Source: Limnohabitans sp. (GTDB taxonomy: Bacteria; Pseudomonadota; Gammaproteobacteria; Burkholderiales; Burkholderiaceae_C). From it: a DNA stretch of 64,000 nt. Below, piece by piece: positions 20,946 through 30,679 of the stretch; the first letter of the stretch is position 1, and every line of letters begins with the position of its first letter. The notes under the pieces were generated by a model, which saw only the letters and a list, made by a program, of their open reading frames with translations, was not told the origin of the DNA and searched no databases. The stretch lies in contig SHXD01000011.1 of assembly GCA_009693505.1 (NCBI GenBank), forward strand, positions 1 through 64,000. The letters run 5' to 3'. The position numbers and the translations under genes are program-made.

Positions 20946-21749
20946 TTATCTCACAATGCCGCGGTCTGGCGAAGTGCCTTGCAAGAAGTCGATCATCATG
21001 TCGACATCGCCCTTGGCTTCTGGGTACTTTTGCGTCAGCAACTCAATTTCAGTTTGGGCCTGGGCCAGAGTGAGTTGCTGACGGTACAAACTTTTGTACA
21101 TGGCCTTGACTGCTGAAATTCTTTCTGGCGTGAAGCCACGTCTTCTCAAACCCTCAAAGTTCATCGACCTTGCCTGTGCTGGCTGACCTTGTGCCATGAC
21201 AAAGGGCGGCAAATCGGCAAACAACAAAGAATGCATGGCCGTGAAACTGTGAGCACCCAAGCGGCAGAACTGGTGCACCACCGTGAAGCCGCCCAAAATA
21301 ACCCAGTCGTCTACATGCACATGGCCCGCCAGTTGAGAACTGTTCGCAAAAATAGTGTGGTTGCCCACCTTGCAATCGTGCGCCAAATGGACATAGGCCA
21401 TGATCCAGTTGTCGTTGCCCAACTGGGTGACACCCGTGTCGCCAGGCGAGCCAACGTTGAACGTACAAAACTCGCGGATGGTGTTGCGCTCGCCAATGAC
21501 CAACTCACAGGGCTCACCGGCATATTTTTTATCTTGTGGCACTGCACCTAAAGAGTTGAACTGAAATATTTTGTTGTCTTTGCCAATGGTGGTGTGGCCT
21601 TCAATGACACAGTGGCTGCCCACCGAGGTACCAGCATCAATGCGAACATGAGGACCAATGACTGTGTAAGGCCCCACAGTGACACTGCTGTCCAGTTGAG
21701 CAGCAGAATCAACAAGGGCCGTGGAGTGAATACGAGACTGCGTCGTCAT
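20946..21749 (-). CDS. lpxA: Acyl-ACP:UDP-GlcNAc O-acyltransferase
   Basis: LpxA performs the first acylation of lipid A synthesis. The 267-residue protein is a left-handed beta-helix of hexapeptide repeats from about residue 5 to 185 (for example [20 protein letters not shown]), with the catalytic-His segment [19 protein letters not shown], and an alpha-helical C-terminus. It sits between fabZ and lpxB, with 12 nt to fabZ and no gap to lpxB. Confidence 0.97.
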   Translation of the reverse strand: MTTQSRIHSTALVDSAAQLDSSVTVGPYTVIGPHVRIDAGTSVGSHCVIEGHTTIGKDNKIFQFNSLGAVPQDKKYAGEPCELVIGERNTIREFCTFNVGSPGDTGVTQLGNDNWIMAYVHLAHDCKVGNHTIFANSSQLAGHVHVDDWVILGGFTVVHQFCRLGAHSFTAMHSLLFADLPPFVMAQGQPAQARSMNFEGLRRRGFTPERISAVKAMYKSLYRQQLTLAQAQTEIELLTQKYPEAKGDVDMMIDFLQGTSPDRGIVR

Positions 21750-21761
21750 AGGCTTGATCGA

Positions 21762-22202
21762 TTAAGCCACTTTGCGCATGGTGCACATGAGTTCGGCTTC
21801 CACCGCAATTTCTTCGCCTACTTTGGCGCGCGCCTTGAACTTGAAAACGCCTGCTTTCATGCGATCAAGTTCAACTTCCAAAATGAGTTGATCACCTGGC
21901 TCTACTGGCCGCTTGAACCTGGCACCGTCAATGCCAGCAAAGTAGTACACGGTGTTTTCGTCGGGTGTCTCGCCCATGGTATCGAAAGCCAACAATGCCG
22001 CCGCCTGCGCCAATGCCTCTAGCATCAACACCCCGGGCATGACCGGACGTGAAGGAAAATGTCCGGAGAAATAAGGCTCATTGACGGATACATTTTTCAG
22101 CGCTTTGATACGCACACCCTTTTCAATTTCAAGCACTCGGTCGACCAATAAAATCGGAAAACGATGTGGCAATTGTTTGAGAATTTGGTAGATGTCCATC
22201 AT
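21762..22202 (-). CDS. fabZ: 3-hydroxyacyl-[ACP] dehydratase FabZ
   Basis: FabZ dehydrates beta-hydroxyacyl-ACP in fatty acid elongation. The 146-residue hotdog-fold protein has [15 protein letters not shown] with the catalytic His and [18 protein letters not shown] with the catalytic Glu. Its start overlaps the lpxD stop by 4 nt. The position between lpxD and lpxA ties fatty-acid and lipid A synthesis, as in most Gram-negatives. Confidence 0.97.
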   Translation of the reverse strand: MMDIYQILKQLPHRFPILLVDRVLEIEKGVRIKALKNVSVNEPYFSGHFPSRPVMPGVLMLEALAQAAALLAFDTMGETPDENTVYYFAGIDGARFKRPVEPGDQLILEVELDRMKAGVFKFKARAKVGEEIAVEAELMCTMRKVA

Positions 22203-23194
22203 GATTTTTTTTCCTGAAATGGTGGCTGAAGGAGTTGCGCCTCCAAGGATTTAATTCGATCGCGCAACTTGTGCAGCTGCTTCAAGCTGGCGGCATTTTT
22301 TTCCCATGTACCATTGTCATCGATAGGGAACAGACCCGTGTAATTGCCAGCTTGAGAAATAGAACGCGTGACCACTGAGGCTGCAGAAATATGAACGCCA
22401 TCTGCCAATGTCAAGTGTCCCAACACAATGGCCCCGCCACCGAGCGTGCAATGGGCGCCAATGCGCGCACTGCCCGCCACACCCACACAACCCGCCATGG
22501 CAGTGTGTTTGCCAATGTGCACGTTATGGCCGATTTGAATGAGGTTGTCTAGTTTGACGCCGTCTTCAATGAGGGTGTCTTGCAAGGCGCCTCGGTCGAT
22601 GCATGTGTTGGCGCCAATCTCTACATCGTTGCCAATTTTCACAGCGCCGAGTTGTTCAATTTTTTCCCAAGTGCCTTGGTGCAATGCAAAGCCAAATCCA
22701 TCAGCGCCAATCACGACCCCTGAGTGAACAATGCAGCGCTCACCGATTTCACAAGACTCACCCAATGTCACTCTGGATTTCAGTTGAGAATAGGCGCCCA
22801 CCCTGGCACCCCGCTCGACCACACACAAAGGGCCGATGATGGCTGTGTCGGCAATGTGGGCTTCAGGGTCGACCACGGCACTGGGGTGAATTTGGGCACG
22901 CCCAACAGGTGCGGTTTGCTTTTTCCAAAATTGCGTGAGTTTGGCGAAGTAGTGATAGGGGTCTTCGGTCACGATGCAAGCGCCGCGAGTGAGTGCCAAT
23001 TCTTTGAATTGCGGCGTGACAATGACGCAAGCCGCATGCGATTGCGTTAAGTGCATTTGGTACTTGGGGTGACTGAGAAAACTCAGGTCACCAGGGCCCG
23101 CGGTTTCAAGCGGGGCCAGTTTTCGAATGGGTATTTGTGGACTGCCTTGAAGGCTGCCGCCTAAAGCCTTAACGATGTCGCCAAGCAGCAGCAC
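22199..23194 (-). CDS. lpxD: UDP-3-O-acylglucosamine N-acyltransferase
   Basis: LpxD adds the N-linked hydroxyacyl chain in lipid A synthesis. Its N-terminal uridine-binding domain begins [16 protein letters not shown], the middle is a hexapeptide beta-helix, [16 protein letters not shown] lies in the expected position, and [19 protein letters not shown] includes the catalytic His. I choose the GTG at 23194 (331 residues). The open frame continues 42 codons upstream as a Ser/Thr/Lys-rich stretch overlapping the end of skp, which does not look like family sequence. Confidence 0.93.
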   Translation of the reverse strand: MLLLGDIVKALGGSLQGSPQIPIRKLAPLETAGPGDLSFLSHPKYQMHLTQSHAACVIVTPQFKELALTRGACIVTEDPYHYFAKLTQFWKKQTAPVGRAQIHPSAVVDPEAHIADTAIIGPLCVVERGARVGAYSQLKSRVTLGESCEIGERCIVHSGVVIGADGFGFALHQGTWEKIEQLGAVKIGNDVEIGANTCIDRGALQDTLIEDGVKLDNLIQIGHNVHIGKHTAMAGCVGVAGSARIGAHCTLGGGAIVLGHLTLADGVHISAASVVTRSISQAGNYTGLFPIDDNGTWEKNAASLKQLHKLRDRIKSLEAQLLQPPFQEKKS

Positions 23195-23225
23195 AGCACG
23201 AGTCCATTTCTCTCGGTGCGGGCGC

Positions 23226-23744
23226 TTATTTGCCAGCCGTGGCGTTGAGAGACTTGATGACTTTGTCTGTGATGTCGTGCTTGGGGTTGATGTAGACGGC
23301 TTCTTGGAAAATAACGTCATACTTTTCAGCTTCAGCCACCAGCTTCACTGCACGGTTTGCACGCTCAATGACCACTTGTTGTTCTTCATTTTTGCGCGTG
23401 TTAAGGTCTTCTTGAAATTCACGGCGCTTGCGTTGAAATTCACGGTCTTGGTCCATGAGTTGCTTTTGGCGGGTGTTGCGCTGTGTTTCAGACAATGTGG
23501 GCGCTTCACGTTCAAATTTATCAGACGCAGTTTTGATGGTGTTACCCAAGTCGACCAAATCTTTTTCACGCTTTGAAAATTCTTGCTCCAACTTAGCCTG
23601 TGCTGACTTGGCAGTGCTGGCCTCGCGAAAGATGCGATCTGTATTGACAAAACCGATTTTGAATTCCTGTGCGCTGACCGCGGCCGCACCCAGTGCACCG
23701 AATGCCAACAAACAAACTTGTGAGAAATGACGAAGTGTTTTCAT
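23226..23744 (-). CDS. skp: Periplasmic chaperone Skp/OmpH
   Basis: Skp is a trimeric periplasmic chaperone that holds unfolded outer-membrane proteins. The 172-residue product has a signal peptide ending near AVSAQ (about residue 26), then the conserved [17 protein letters not shown] and a long charged coiled-coil arm (about 45-140). Its ATG shares one base with the bamA stop, giving tight coupling with its client-handling partner. Confidence 0.94.
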   Translation of the reverse strand: MKTLRHFSQVCLLAFGALGAAAVSAQEFKIGFVNTDRIFREASTAKSAQAKLEQEFSKREKDLVDLGNTIKTASDKFEREAPTLSETQRNTRQKQLMDQDREFQRKRREFQEDLNTRKNEEQQVVIERANRAVKLVAEAEKYDVIFQEAVYINPKHDITDKVIKSLNATAGK

Positions 23745-26044
23745 TAAAAGGAAGTTCCGATTTGGAATTGCAGTCTTTGGATTTTATCCGCAACCTGACG
23801 CTTCATAGGCAATGCATATGAAAAGCGCAAAGGACCCATGGGTGAAATCCAGCTTAAACCCACACCGATAGAGGAGCGGAGTTCGCCGAGATTGATCTTT
23901 TCGTTCTCGCCAAAGGCACGGCCGACGTCGGTAAAGGCAAAAAGTCGCAAGGTGCGATCGTTGCCAGCGCCTGGAAATGGGGCCATGAGCTCGGCATTCA
24001 AAACAATTTTCTTAGGTCCGCCCAAGTACAGGCTGTTGGTGCTGTCTGAAGGCCCCAAAGTGGATTGCTGGAACCCGCGAACGCTGCCCAAGCCGCCTAC
24101 AAAGTAGTTTTTGAACAGCGGATAGGGCCGATTTGACAAGCCTTGACCCCAACCCAAGTCGGCATTCAAAGCCAGTGTGTACTTTTTAGTTAAAGGCGTG
24201 TATTGCTGAATTTGGTAGTTGGTACGAACGTAACGGGCATCACCACTGGCACTTAAATCAGAGTTGAAGCGCTGCAAAATGCCTCGCGTTGGCACCAAAG
24301 CGCTGTCGCGGCCATCCCTTGCCCAGCCAATGGTGAAAGGCAAAGAGGTGCTGGTGTAGCCAAACTGCTGCATGTATTCGACGTAGGCGTTGGGTAAGTT
24401 GTTGCCGGGTCGGATAGACGTCTGTTCTAAATTGACGCCAAAATAAACCGTGTCAATCTCACTGAAGGGCACGCCAAAACGCGTGCCAGCGCCCGAACTG
24501 ACCAAGCTGTAGGCATTCAAGTCGCCCAAATAAGGCCGCGTGGTGCGATGGAAAACATCGATGGTTCGAGAAATTCCTTCTGGCGTGAAGTACGGATCGG
24601 TGGTGCTGATGACAATGGTTCTGTTGTATTTACTGGTATTGATTTCGGTGGCCAAGTAGTTGCCCGATCCGAACGCATTTTCCTGTCGAATACCGAAGCT
24701 CAACGCCACTTTTTCAGTGGATGAGAATCCAGCACCCAGTGAAACACTGCCCGTTGGCTTTTCGACCACGTTGACGGCGAGGTCAACTTGGTCGGTGGTG
24801 GCTGGTACTTCTTGGGTATCAATGTTGACTTCGGTAAAGAAGCCCAAACGGTCGACACGGTCGCGCGATAACTTGATTTTGTCGCCGTCGTACCAAGCAG
24901 ATTCCAACTGCCGGAATTCGCGCCTGACCACCTCGTCGCGTGTTCGGTTGTTGCCAGCCACATTGATGCGGCGAACATAGGCGCGGCGTGAAGGTTCGGC
25001 AATAAGCACAAAGTTAACACGGTTGGTCAACCGGTCAATTTCGGGACGGGCATCGACACGCGCGAAGGCAAATCCAAACTTGCCAAAATAATCGGTAAAA
25101 GCTTTGTTGGTTTCGGCCACAGTTTCAGCGTTGTAAGGCTGGCCCAGGCCAATTTTGACAAGGGCTTTGAACTCGTCTTCTTTGCCCAAATAGTTGCCTT
25201 CAAGCTTGACACCAGAGACGACGAAACGCTCACCTTCCGTGACATTGATGGCAATCGAGATGTCTTGCTTGTCAGGTGAGATGGCCACTTGGGTAGAGTC
25301 AATTCGGAACTCTAGGAAACCACGGCTTAAATAGTAAGAGCGAAGCGCTTCCAAGTCAGCATTGAGCTTGGTACGGGAATAACGGTCTGATTTGGTGTAC
25401 CAACTTAGCCAGCCGCCCACATCCAAATTGAACTGATCCTTGAGCGTGCCTTCAGAAAAGTTTTGATTGCCTGTGATTCGAATTTCTTTGATTTTGGAAG
25501 GGCCACCTTCAGATACTGTGAAGGTCAACTTCACACGGTTGCGGTCTACTGGCGTGACTGTTGTGACCACCTCGGCACCATACAAGCTGCGAGTAATGTA
25601 TTGACGCTTTAATTCTTGCTCGGCTTTGTCTGCCAAGGCTTTGTCAAAGGGGCGGCCTTCAGAAATACCCACTTCTTTCAATGCCTTCACCAAGACATCT
25701 TTGTCGAACTCTTTCAGACCCACCCATTCAACTTCTGAAATGGAGGGACGCTCTTCCACAATGACCACCAACACATCGCCTTGGGCATCAAGCCTGACAT
25801 CTTTGAACAAACCCAACGCAAACAAAGCGCGAATGGCAGCTGCACCCGATTCATCGTTGTACATATCGCCAACGCGGAAAGGCAAAGAAGCAAAAACCGT
25901 CCCTGACTCAATGCGCTGAAGACCCTCAACGCGAATGTCCTTCAATTTGAAAGGCTCAACGGCCCACGCAGACATGCCGCTGATGGCCGCTGCAAGCAGC
26001 ACGCACAAGTGATGCAAGCGAAATCGATTGGGGAGAAAGTTCAT
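23744..26044 (-). CDS. bamA: Outer membrane assembly factor BamA
   Basis: BamA is the core of the machine that inserts beta-barrel proteins into the outer membrane. The 766-residue precursor has a signal peptide cut near SAWA, five POTRA domains (about 30-350; for example PFKLKDIRVEGLQRIESGT) and a C-terminal Omp85 barrel with the VRGF lid motif (GGLGSVRGFQQSTLGP) and a terminal Phe. It lies between rseP and skp, which is the universal proteobacterial order. Confidence 0.97.
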   Translation of the reverse strand: MNFLPNRFRLHHLCVLLAAAISGMSAWAVEPFKLKDIRVEGLQRIESGTVFASLPFRVGDMYNDESGAAAIRALFALGLFKDVRLDAQGDVLVVIVEERPSISEVEWVGLKEFDKDVLVKALKEVGISEGRPFDKALADKAEQELKRQYITRSLYGAEVVTTVTPVDRNRVKLTFTVSEGGPSKIKEIRITGNQNFSEGTLKDQFNLDVGGWLSWYTKSDRYSRTKLNADLEALRSYYLSRGFLEFRIDSTQVAISPDKQDISIAINVTEGERFVVSGVKLEGNYLGKEDEFKALVKIGLGQPYNAETVAETNKAFTDYFGKFGFAFARVDARPEIDRLTNRVNFVLIAEPSRRAYVRRINVAGNNRTRDEVVRREFRQLESAWYDGDKIKLSRDRVDRLGFFTEVNIDTQEVPATTDQVDLAVNVVEKPTGSVSLGAGFSSTEKVALSFGIRQENAFGSGNYLATEINTSKYNRTIVISTTDPYFTPEGISRTIDVFHRTTRPYLGDLNAYSLVSSGAGTRFGVPFSEIDTVYFGVNLEQTSIRPGNNLPNAYVEYMQQFGYTSTSLPFTIGWARDGRDSALVPTRGILQRFNSDLSASGDARYVRTNYQIQQYTPLTKKYTLALNADLGWGQGLSNRPYPLFKNYFVGGLGSVRGFQQSTLGPSDSTNSLYLGGPKKIVLNAELMAPFPGAGNDRTLRLFAFTDVGRAFGENEKINLGELRSSIGVGLSWISPMGPLRFSYALPMKRQVADKIQRLQFQIGTSF

Positions 26045-26053
26045 GCGTTTGAA

Positions 26054-27157
26054 TTAAGTAAAGAGTCGCGTCAGATCATTGAAAAAAGCCAAGGCCATGA
26101 TGAAAATCAACAAAGCCAAACCGACTTTTTGCAAACCCCGCTGCCAAGCAACAGAAACCGGTTTACCTGTCAGAGACTCCCAAAGATAATACATCAGGTG
26201 CCCACCATCCAACATGGGCAATGGCAGGAGATTGAGAAGCCCCAAACTGACACTGATCAGGCCCAGAAAAGTCAAATAAGACGGCAAGCCTCTTTGGGCA
26301 GACTGCCCAGCCTGCTCCGCAATGGTCAAGGGGCCGCTCAGGTGCTTCGAAGAGGCCTCGCCTGTGAGCATTTGGCCAATCAGCTGGCCCGTGAGTAGCG
26401 TAATTTGCTCGACTTGGCCGTAGCCTCGGGCCAAGCCTTCCCAAAAACCAGCACTCACCCATTCTGAGTCGGAGGGCTGCCCCACCACCGCCCCAATTCG
26501 CCTGACAGCACTTGATTCAGGCTGACCTGGCAAAGAAGTGATCAGGGGTTTGACGGCCAGAGATAGGCGCTGGCCTTGTCGGTCAATTTCCCAAACTGCC
26601 GCCTTGTCCGATTCTTCTGCATTGTCTTCAGGGTCTACTTCGCCGCGAATCAAGGCCCTTAAGTGCTGAGCGTCCCTCACCTCTTGAGAGCCTACTTTCA
26701 AAACGCGATCACCTGTTTTCAGACCTGCAAGATCGGCCGCAGCGCCAGCCTCTACGCGGCCAAGGATGGGCAAGATTTTGGGATGACCCCACCAAGCAAC
26801 TGCGCTGAACAAGACAACGGCCAACAACAGGTTGGCCAAAGGACCTGCAGCCACAATGGCCGCGCGAACTTTCAAACTGCGTCGGTCAAAGGCCAGCGGA
26901 AGTTGATCGATGGGCACGGCAGCTTCGCGGCTGTCTAGCATCTGAACATAGCCGCCCAAAGGCAATGCGCTGATCACAAACTCGGTGTTTTGTCCTGCTC
27001 TTGGATGCTTGGAACGCCAACGGTAAAGGGCTTTTCCAAAACCAATGGAAAAAACCAAAACAGGCACCTTACAGGCCACCGCCATTCGGTAGTGACCATA
27101 CTCATGCACCGCAATTAAGAGGGTGAGTGCGAAGAGGAAAGCAAGCAGTGTTAGCAC
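26054..27157 (-). CDS. rseP: Site-2 metalloprotease RseP, short single-PDZ form
   Basis: RseP is an intramembrane zinc protease that cleaves the anti-sigma factor RseA and leftover signal peptides. The 367-residue protein has HEYGH in the first membrane segment, ALPLGGYVQMLD, the second segment after GPLANLLL, one PDZ domain (about 130-175, EAGAAADLAGLKTGDRVLKV) and the LPLPMLDGGHL motif. Family members usually have about 450 residues and two tandem PDZ domains, so one PDZ seems to be missing. All catalytic parts remain. Confidence 0.92.
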   Translation of the reverse strand: MLTLLAFLFALTLLIAVHEYGHYRMAVACKVPVLVFSIGFGKALYRWRSKHPRAGQNTEFVISALPLGGYVQMLDSREAAVPIDQLPLAFDRRSLKVRAAIVAAGPLANLLLAVVLFSAVAWWGHPKILPILGRVEAGAAADLAGLKTGDRVLKVGSQEVRDAQHLRALIRGEVDPEDNAEESDKAAVWEIDRQGQRLSLAVKPLITSLPGQPESSAVRRIGAVVGQPSDSEWVSAGFWEGLARGYGQVEQITLLTGQLIGQMLTGEASSKHLSGPLTIAEQAGQSAQRGLPSYLTFLGLISVSLGLLNLLPLPMLDGGHLMYYLWESLTGKPVSVAWQRGLQKVGLALLIFIMALAFFNDLTRLFT

Positions 27158-27166
27158 GTTAAAGCG

Positions 27167-28357
27167 TCAAGCACGGCAAGCACGAGCCACTTCGGAAGCT
27201 GTAGCGCGGCTTTGTGCATCAAGCGCCAGCAAGTCAGGCAAACTTTGGGGCGATTGCGGCTGCACCTTGGCCAAAGTTTCGATGTTCACTTGGTGAATTT
27301 GATCAAATCTAATTTGCTTGTTCAAAAAGGCTTCAACCGCAATTTCATTGGCGGCATTGAGCACTGCGCACGTGCCTGAAGCAGCACTCAAAGATTGCCA
27401 AGCCAATTTCAAACCTGGAAATCTATCGGGGTGGCCATGATCGTCAATGGCTTCAAAGGTCATGGGTTTGAGATTGTGAAAATCAAGCGTCTGAGCACCC
27501 GAGGTGATTCGCTCGGGCCAACTTAAGCCATATGCAATGGGCACTCGCATATCGGGGGTGCCCAACTGCGCCACGATGGAGGTGTCTTTGTACTTCACCA
27601 TGGAGTGAATGATGCTTTGGGGATGAATGACCACAGAGAGTTGATTGGGCGACACGCCAAATAAATAGCGCGCCTCAATGACTTCCAAGGCTTTGTTCAT
27701 CATGGTGGCGGAGTCGACTGAAATTTTTCGGCCCATGACCCAATTGGGGTGTGCACAGGCTTCATCTGGCGTGGCGTTTTTCAAGCTGGCTACATCGCGC
27801 GTTCTGAAAGGGCCGCCCGATGCAGTCAAGATAATTTGATCAATGCGATCAGCCCAAGTAGCTGGATTTTCAGGCAAAGACTGAAACACGGCAGAATGTT
27901 CACTGTCGATGGGCAAGAGCACAGCGCCGCCCTTTTTGACCGCACTTAAAAAGACTTCACCACCCACCACCAAGGCTTCTTTATTGGCCAACAACAAACG
28001 CTTGCCTGCATGAGCCGCAGCCAAGCAGGCAGACAAACCCGCGGCGCCCACAATGGCTGCCATCACTGCTTGAACCTCTTCGTGGGCAGACACAAAGTCC
28101 AGAGCCTCAGGACCCCAACGCACCTCGACAGGCAAATCTTCGGCCTTGATGCGCTCAGCCAGCAAACGGCCTGCATCTTCTTGGGCCATCACTGCAAATT
28201 TGGGTTTGAACTGTGCGCATTGCGCCAAGATCACATCGACTTGCTTGGACGCCGTTAAAGCAAACACCTGAAACCGGTCCAAGTGTTTTGACAACACGTC
28301 CAATGTGCTGGTGCCAATGGAACCGGTAGAACCCAGAATGGTTATGTTTTGTTTCAT
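27167..28357 (-). CDS. dxr: 1-deoxy-D-xylulose 5-phosphate reductoisomerase
   Basis: Dxr catalyses the first committed step of the MEP isoprenoid pathway (to 2-C-methylerythritol 4-phosphate) and is the fosmidomycin target. The 396-residue protein has the NADPH-binding ILGSTGSIGTSTLDVL, then LLANKEALVVGG, LPIDSEHSA and ISVDSATMMNKALEVIEA, which include the metal-binding Asp and Glu residues. ispD and ispF of the same pathway are at 47984-49230. Confidence 0.97.
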   Translation of the reverse strand: MKQNITILGSTGSIGTSTLDVLSKHLDRFQVFALTASKQVDVILAQCAQFKPKFAVMAQEDAGRLLAERIKAEDLPVEVRWGPEALDFVSAHEEVQAVMAAIVGAAGLSACLAAAHAGKRLLLANKEALVVGGEVFLSAVKKGGAVLLPIDSEHSAVFQSLPENPATWADRIDQIILTASGGPFRTRDVASLKNATPDEACAHPNWVMGRKISVDSATMMNKALEVIEARYLFGVSPNQLSVVIHPQSIIHSMVKYKDTSIVAQLGTPDMRVPIAYGLSWPERITSGAQTLDFHNLKPMTFEAIDDHGHPDRFPGLKLAWQSLSAASGTCAVLNAANEIAVEAFLNKQIRFDQIHQVNIETLAKVQPQSPQSLPDLLALDAQSRATASEVARACRA

Positions 28358-28373
28358 AAGGAAAGCAAGCTGT

Positions 28374-29228
28374 TTAAACTTTGGGCCAATGCAGCAACAT
28401 CATGGCGATGGGCAAAGCTGGCAGCAAGGCATCCAAACGGTCAAGCACGCCACCATGACCGGGCAATAGGTTGGAACTGTCTTTGACACCCGCACTTCGT
28501 TTGACCAAGGATTCAACCAAGTCACCCACAACGCTCATGGTGGTTAAAAAAATCAAACTCAAGCCCCACAAAAAATAACCATGTTGAAGCATGGCTGTGA
28601 ACAAACTGGTGCCCGGCCATTGGTAGATTAATTCAAGGTGCATCCAACCAAAGGCAGTCAGAAACACACCCAACAAACCGCCAATCGCACCTTCCCAACT
28701 TTTGCCGGGACTGACAGTAGCCGCCAATTTTTGATGAATGATTTTGCCACCCAGGGCCCTGCCAAAGAAATAGGCAAACACATCGGCCGCCCACACCACA
28801 CAAAATATGGAGAGTAACAATTGCACGCTAGAAGTTCGCGCTTGCGCCATGGCCAACCATGCCAACCACAACATGAGTACACCCAAAGCCCAGCGAACAT
28901 TTTGACGCCATAAGGCCCAGCCCTGAACGCCACGCAACAGCATCCAAGCCGTTAAACCAACCCAAGTTGCGCCTGCCAACCACCAAAGCCATGTTTCGGT
29001 TTGAGAGGTCCAACCCGCCCACCATGCAACGGCACACATGCCGGCACACAAAACACCCGATAAAACAGACTGCACGCTGGCCATGCCGTTCATGCGGGCC
29101 CACTCCCAAGCGCCAGCAGCAATGAGAAGCGCAGACAAAATGAGAAAGGCTTGAGGGGTTTCTGCAAAAAGAGCTGGCAATAAAACGGCCAACAAAGCCA
29201 ATGCAGTGATGATGCGTTGCTTGAGCAT
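28374..29228 (-). CDS. cdsA: Phosphatidate cytidylyltransferase
   Basis: CdsA makes CDP-diacylglycerol for phospholipid synthesis. The protein is hydrophobic throughout with about eight membrane segments, and the C-terminal signature is present as SLVKRSAGVKDSSNLLPGHGG-VLDRLD. I use the ATG at 29228 (MLKQRIITAL, 284 residues), the usual family start; an ATG at 29243 overlapping the frr stop is also possible. There is no room for uppS between frr and cdsA, where Burkholderiales usually carry it. Confidence 0.94.
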   Translation of the reverse strand: MLKQRIITALALLAVLLPALFAETPQAFLILSALLIAAGAWEWARMNGMASVQSVLSGVLCAGMCAVAWWAGWTSQTETWLWWLAGATWVGLTAWMLLRGVQGWALWRQNVRWALGVLMLWLAWLAMAQARTSSVQLLLSIFCVVWAADVFAYFFGRALGGKIIHQKLAATVSPGKSWEGAIGGLLGVFLTAFGWMHLELIYQWPGTSLFTAMLQHGYFLWGLSLIFLTTMSVVGDLVESLVKRSAGVKDSSNLLPGHGGVLDRLDALLPALPIAMMLLHWPKV

Positions 29229-29242
29229 CAAATCAATGACCA

Positions 29243-29803
29243 TCAAACGGCCATGATCTCTTGTTCTTTGCCAGCCACCAGCTGGTCAATTTCTGCAATG
29301 TGTTTGTCGGTCACTTTTTGAACTTCTGCCTCTGAGCGTTTTTGCTCATCTTCGGAAGCCAGTTTGTCTTTGACCAATTTTTTCACAGCCTCATTGGCAT
29401 CACGGCGCAAATTGCGAACGGCAATTTTGGCGTTCTCACCTTCAGTGCGAACCAGCTTGGTCATTTCTTTGCGGCGCTCTTCGCTCATGGGCGGCATGGG
29501 CACACGAATGATGTCGCCCATTGAAGCGGGGTTCAAACCTAAATCGCTTTCGCGAATGGCTTTTTCAATTTTGGCGCCCATGCCTTTTTCCCAAGGCTGA
29601 ACGCTGATGGTGCGTGAATCGATGAGCGACACGTTGGCCACCTGCGACAAGGGCACGAAAGAGCCGTAGTAATCCACCTGAATGGTGTCCAAAATGGCAG
29701 GATTGGCCCGGCCTGTGCGAATCTTGGTCAGGTTATTTTTGAAAGCCGCAATGGACTGATCCATTTTGGTTTGCGATGTTTTCTTGATGTCTTCTAAGCT
29801 CAT
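29243..29803 (-). CDS. frr: Ribosome recycling factor
   Basis: RRF works with EF-G to split the post-termination ribosome. The 186-residue protein starts [18 protein letters not shown], has [19 protein letters not shown], and ends with the long helix typical of RRF. The ATG at 29803 is chosen because GGAG lies 7 nt upstream; the frame stays open for 11 more codons. It follows pyrH, as almost everywhere. Confidence 0.97.
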   Translation of the reverse strand: MSLEDIKKTSQTKMDQSIAAFKNNLTKIRTGRANPAILDTIQVDYYGSFVPLSQVANVSLIDSRTISVQPWEKGMGAKIEKAIRESDLGLNPASMGDIIRVPMPPMSEERRKEMTKLVRTEGENAKIAVRNLRRDANEAVKKLVKDKLASEDEQKRSEAEVQKVTDKHIAEIDQLVAGKEQEIMAV

Positions 29804-29861
29804 GAAATACTCCGGGGCCAGATTTGGCGGGTTCAAGAATTAAGCGAAATGAAGGTCTGAT

Positions 29862-30584
29862 TCAGGCATACACCAAAGTGCCCTCGTCTTCTCCCATGAC
29901 CACTCGCTTGAAGGCACCATGCTTGAAGATTGAGAACACTTTAACAGGCAACTTTTGGTCGCGGCACAGCGCAAAGGCCGTGGCGTCCATGATGCCCAAA
30001 TTTTTAGAAATGGCTTCGTCAAACGAAAGTTTGCTGTAGCGGGTTGCGGCAGGATCTAATTTAGGATCGGCCGAGTAAACGCCATCGACCTTGGTGGCTT
30101 TGAGAACCAACTCGGCCCCAATTTCTGCACCGCGCAAAGCGGCAGCGGTGTCGGTTGTGAAGAAGGGGTTGCCCGTACCGGCTGCGAAGATGACCACTTT
30201 GCCTTCTTCAAGGTACTGAAGTGCCTTGGGACGAACATAAGGCTCGACCACCTGCTCAATGGCTATGGCCGACATGACGCGAGCCGTGAGCCCCGCTTTT
30301 TCCATGGTATCGGCCAGCGCCAAAGAGTTCATGACGGTGGCCAACATGCCCATGTAGTCGGCTGTGGCACGGTCCATTCCCACAGCGCCACCAGCAACAC
30401 CCCTGAAGATGTTGCCGCCGCCAATGACCACGGCCACTTGAACACCCAAACGGGTGACTTCGGCGATCTCGTTCACCATTCGAACAATAGTGGCTCGGTT
30501 GATACCGAACTGATCGTCACCCATCAACGCCTCGCCTGACAGCTTGAGCAAAATACGCTTGTGGGCTGGTTTGGCAATGGTCAT
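29862..30584 (-). CDS. pyrH: Uridylate kinase
   Basis: PyrH phosphorylates UMP to UDP. The 240-residue amino-acid-kinase-fold protein has [14 protein letters not shown] at the N-terminus, [10 protein letters not shown] for nucleotide binding and [16 protein letters not shown] in the UMP site, all diagnostic. It lies between tsf and frr. The 95-nt gap to tsf contains a strong hairpin (30626-30641). Confidence 0.97.
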   Translation of the reverse strand: MTIAKPAHKRILLKLSGEALMGDDQFGINRATIVRMVNEIAEVTRLGVQVAVVIGGGNIFRGVAGGAVGMDRATADYMGMLATVMNSLALADTMEKAGLTARVMSAIAIEQVVEPYVRPKALQYLEEGKVVIFAAGTGNPFFTTDTAAALRGAEIGAELVLKATKVDGVYSADPKLDPAATRYSKLSFDEAISKNLGIMDATAFALCRDQKLPVKVFSIFKHGAFKRVVMGEDEGTLVYA

Positions 30585-30625
30585 GACGGGCTCCTCATAA
30601 AGACAGATTCAAGTTTAGCGTTGAA

Positions 30626-30641
30626 TCGCCCTGTTGGGCGA
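30626..30641 (-). other. Hairpin between tsf and pyrH
   Basis: TCGCCC and GGGCGA form a 6-bp stem with a 4-nt loop in the tsf-pyrH gap. There is no U-run after it on the minus strand, so it may act as a stabiliser or a partial terminator rather than a complete intrinsic terminator. Confidence 0.4.
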
Positions 30642-30679
30642 CCCTGTTTACCCGGGTTTTAACCCTGATAGCGGCAGCT

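Noticed and set aside
23195-23320. 42-codon Ser/Thr-rich extension of LpxD
   Set aside because: It overlaps the end of skp by about 95 nt and has no similarity to LpxD N-termini; the GTG at 23194 begins exactly at the family start.
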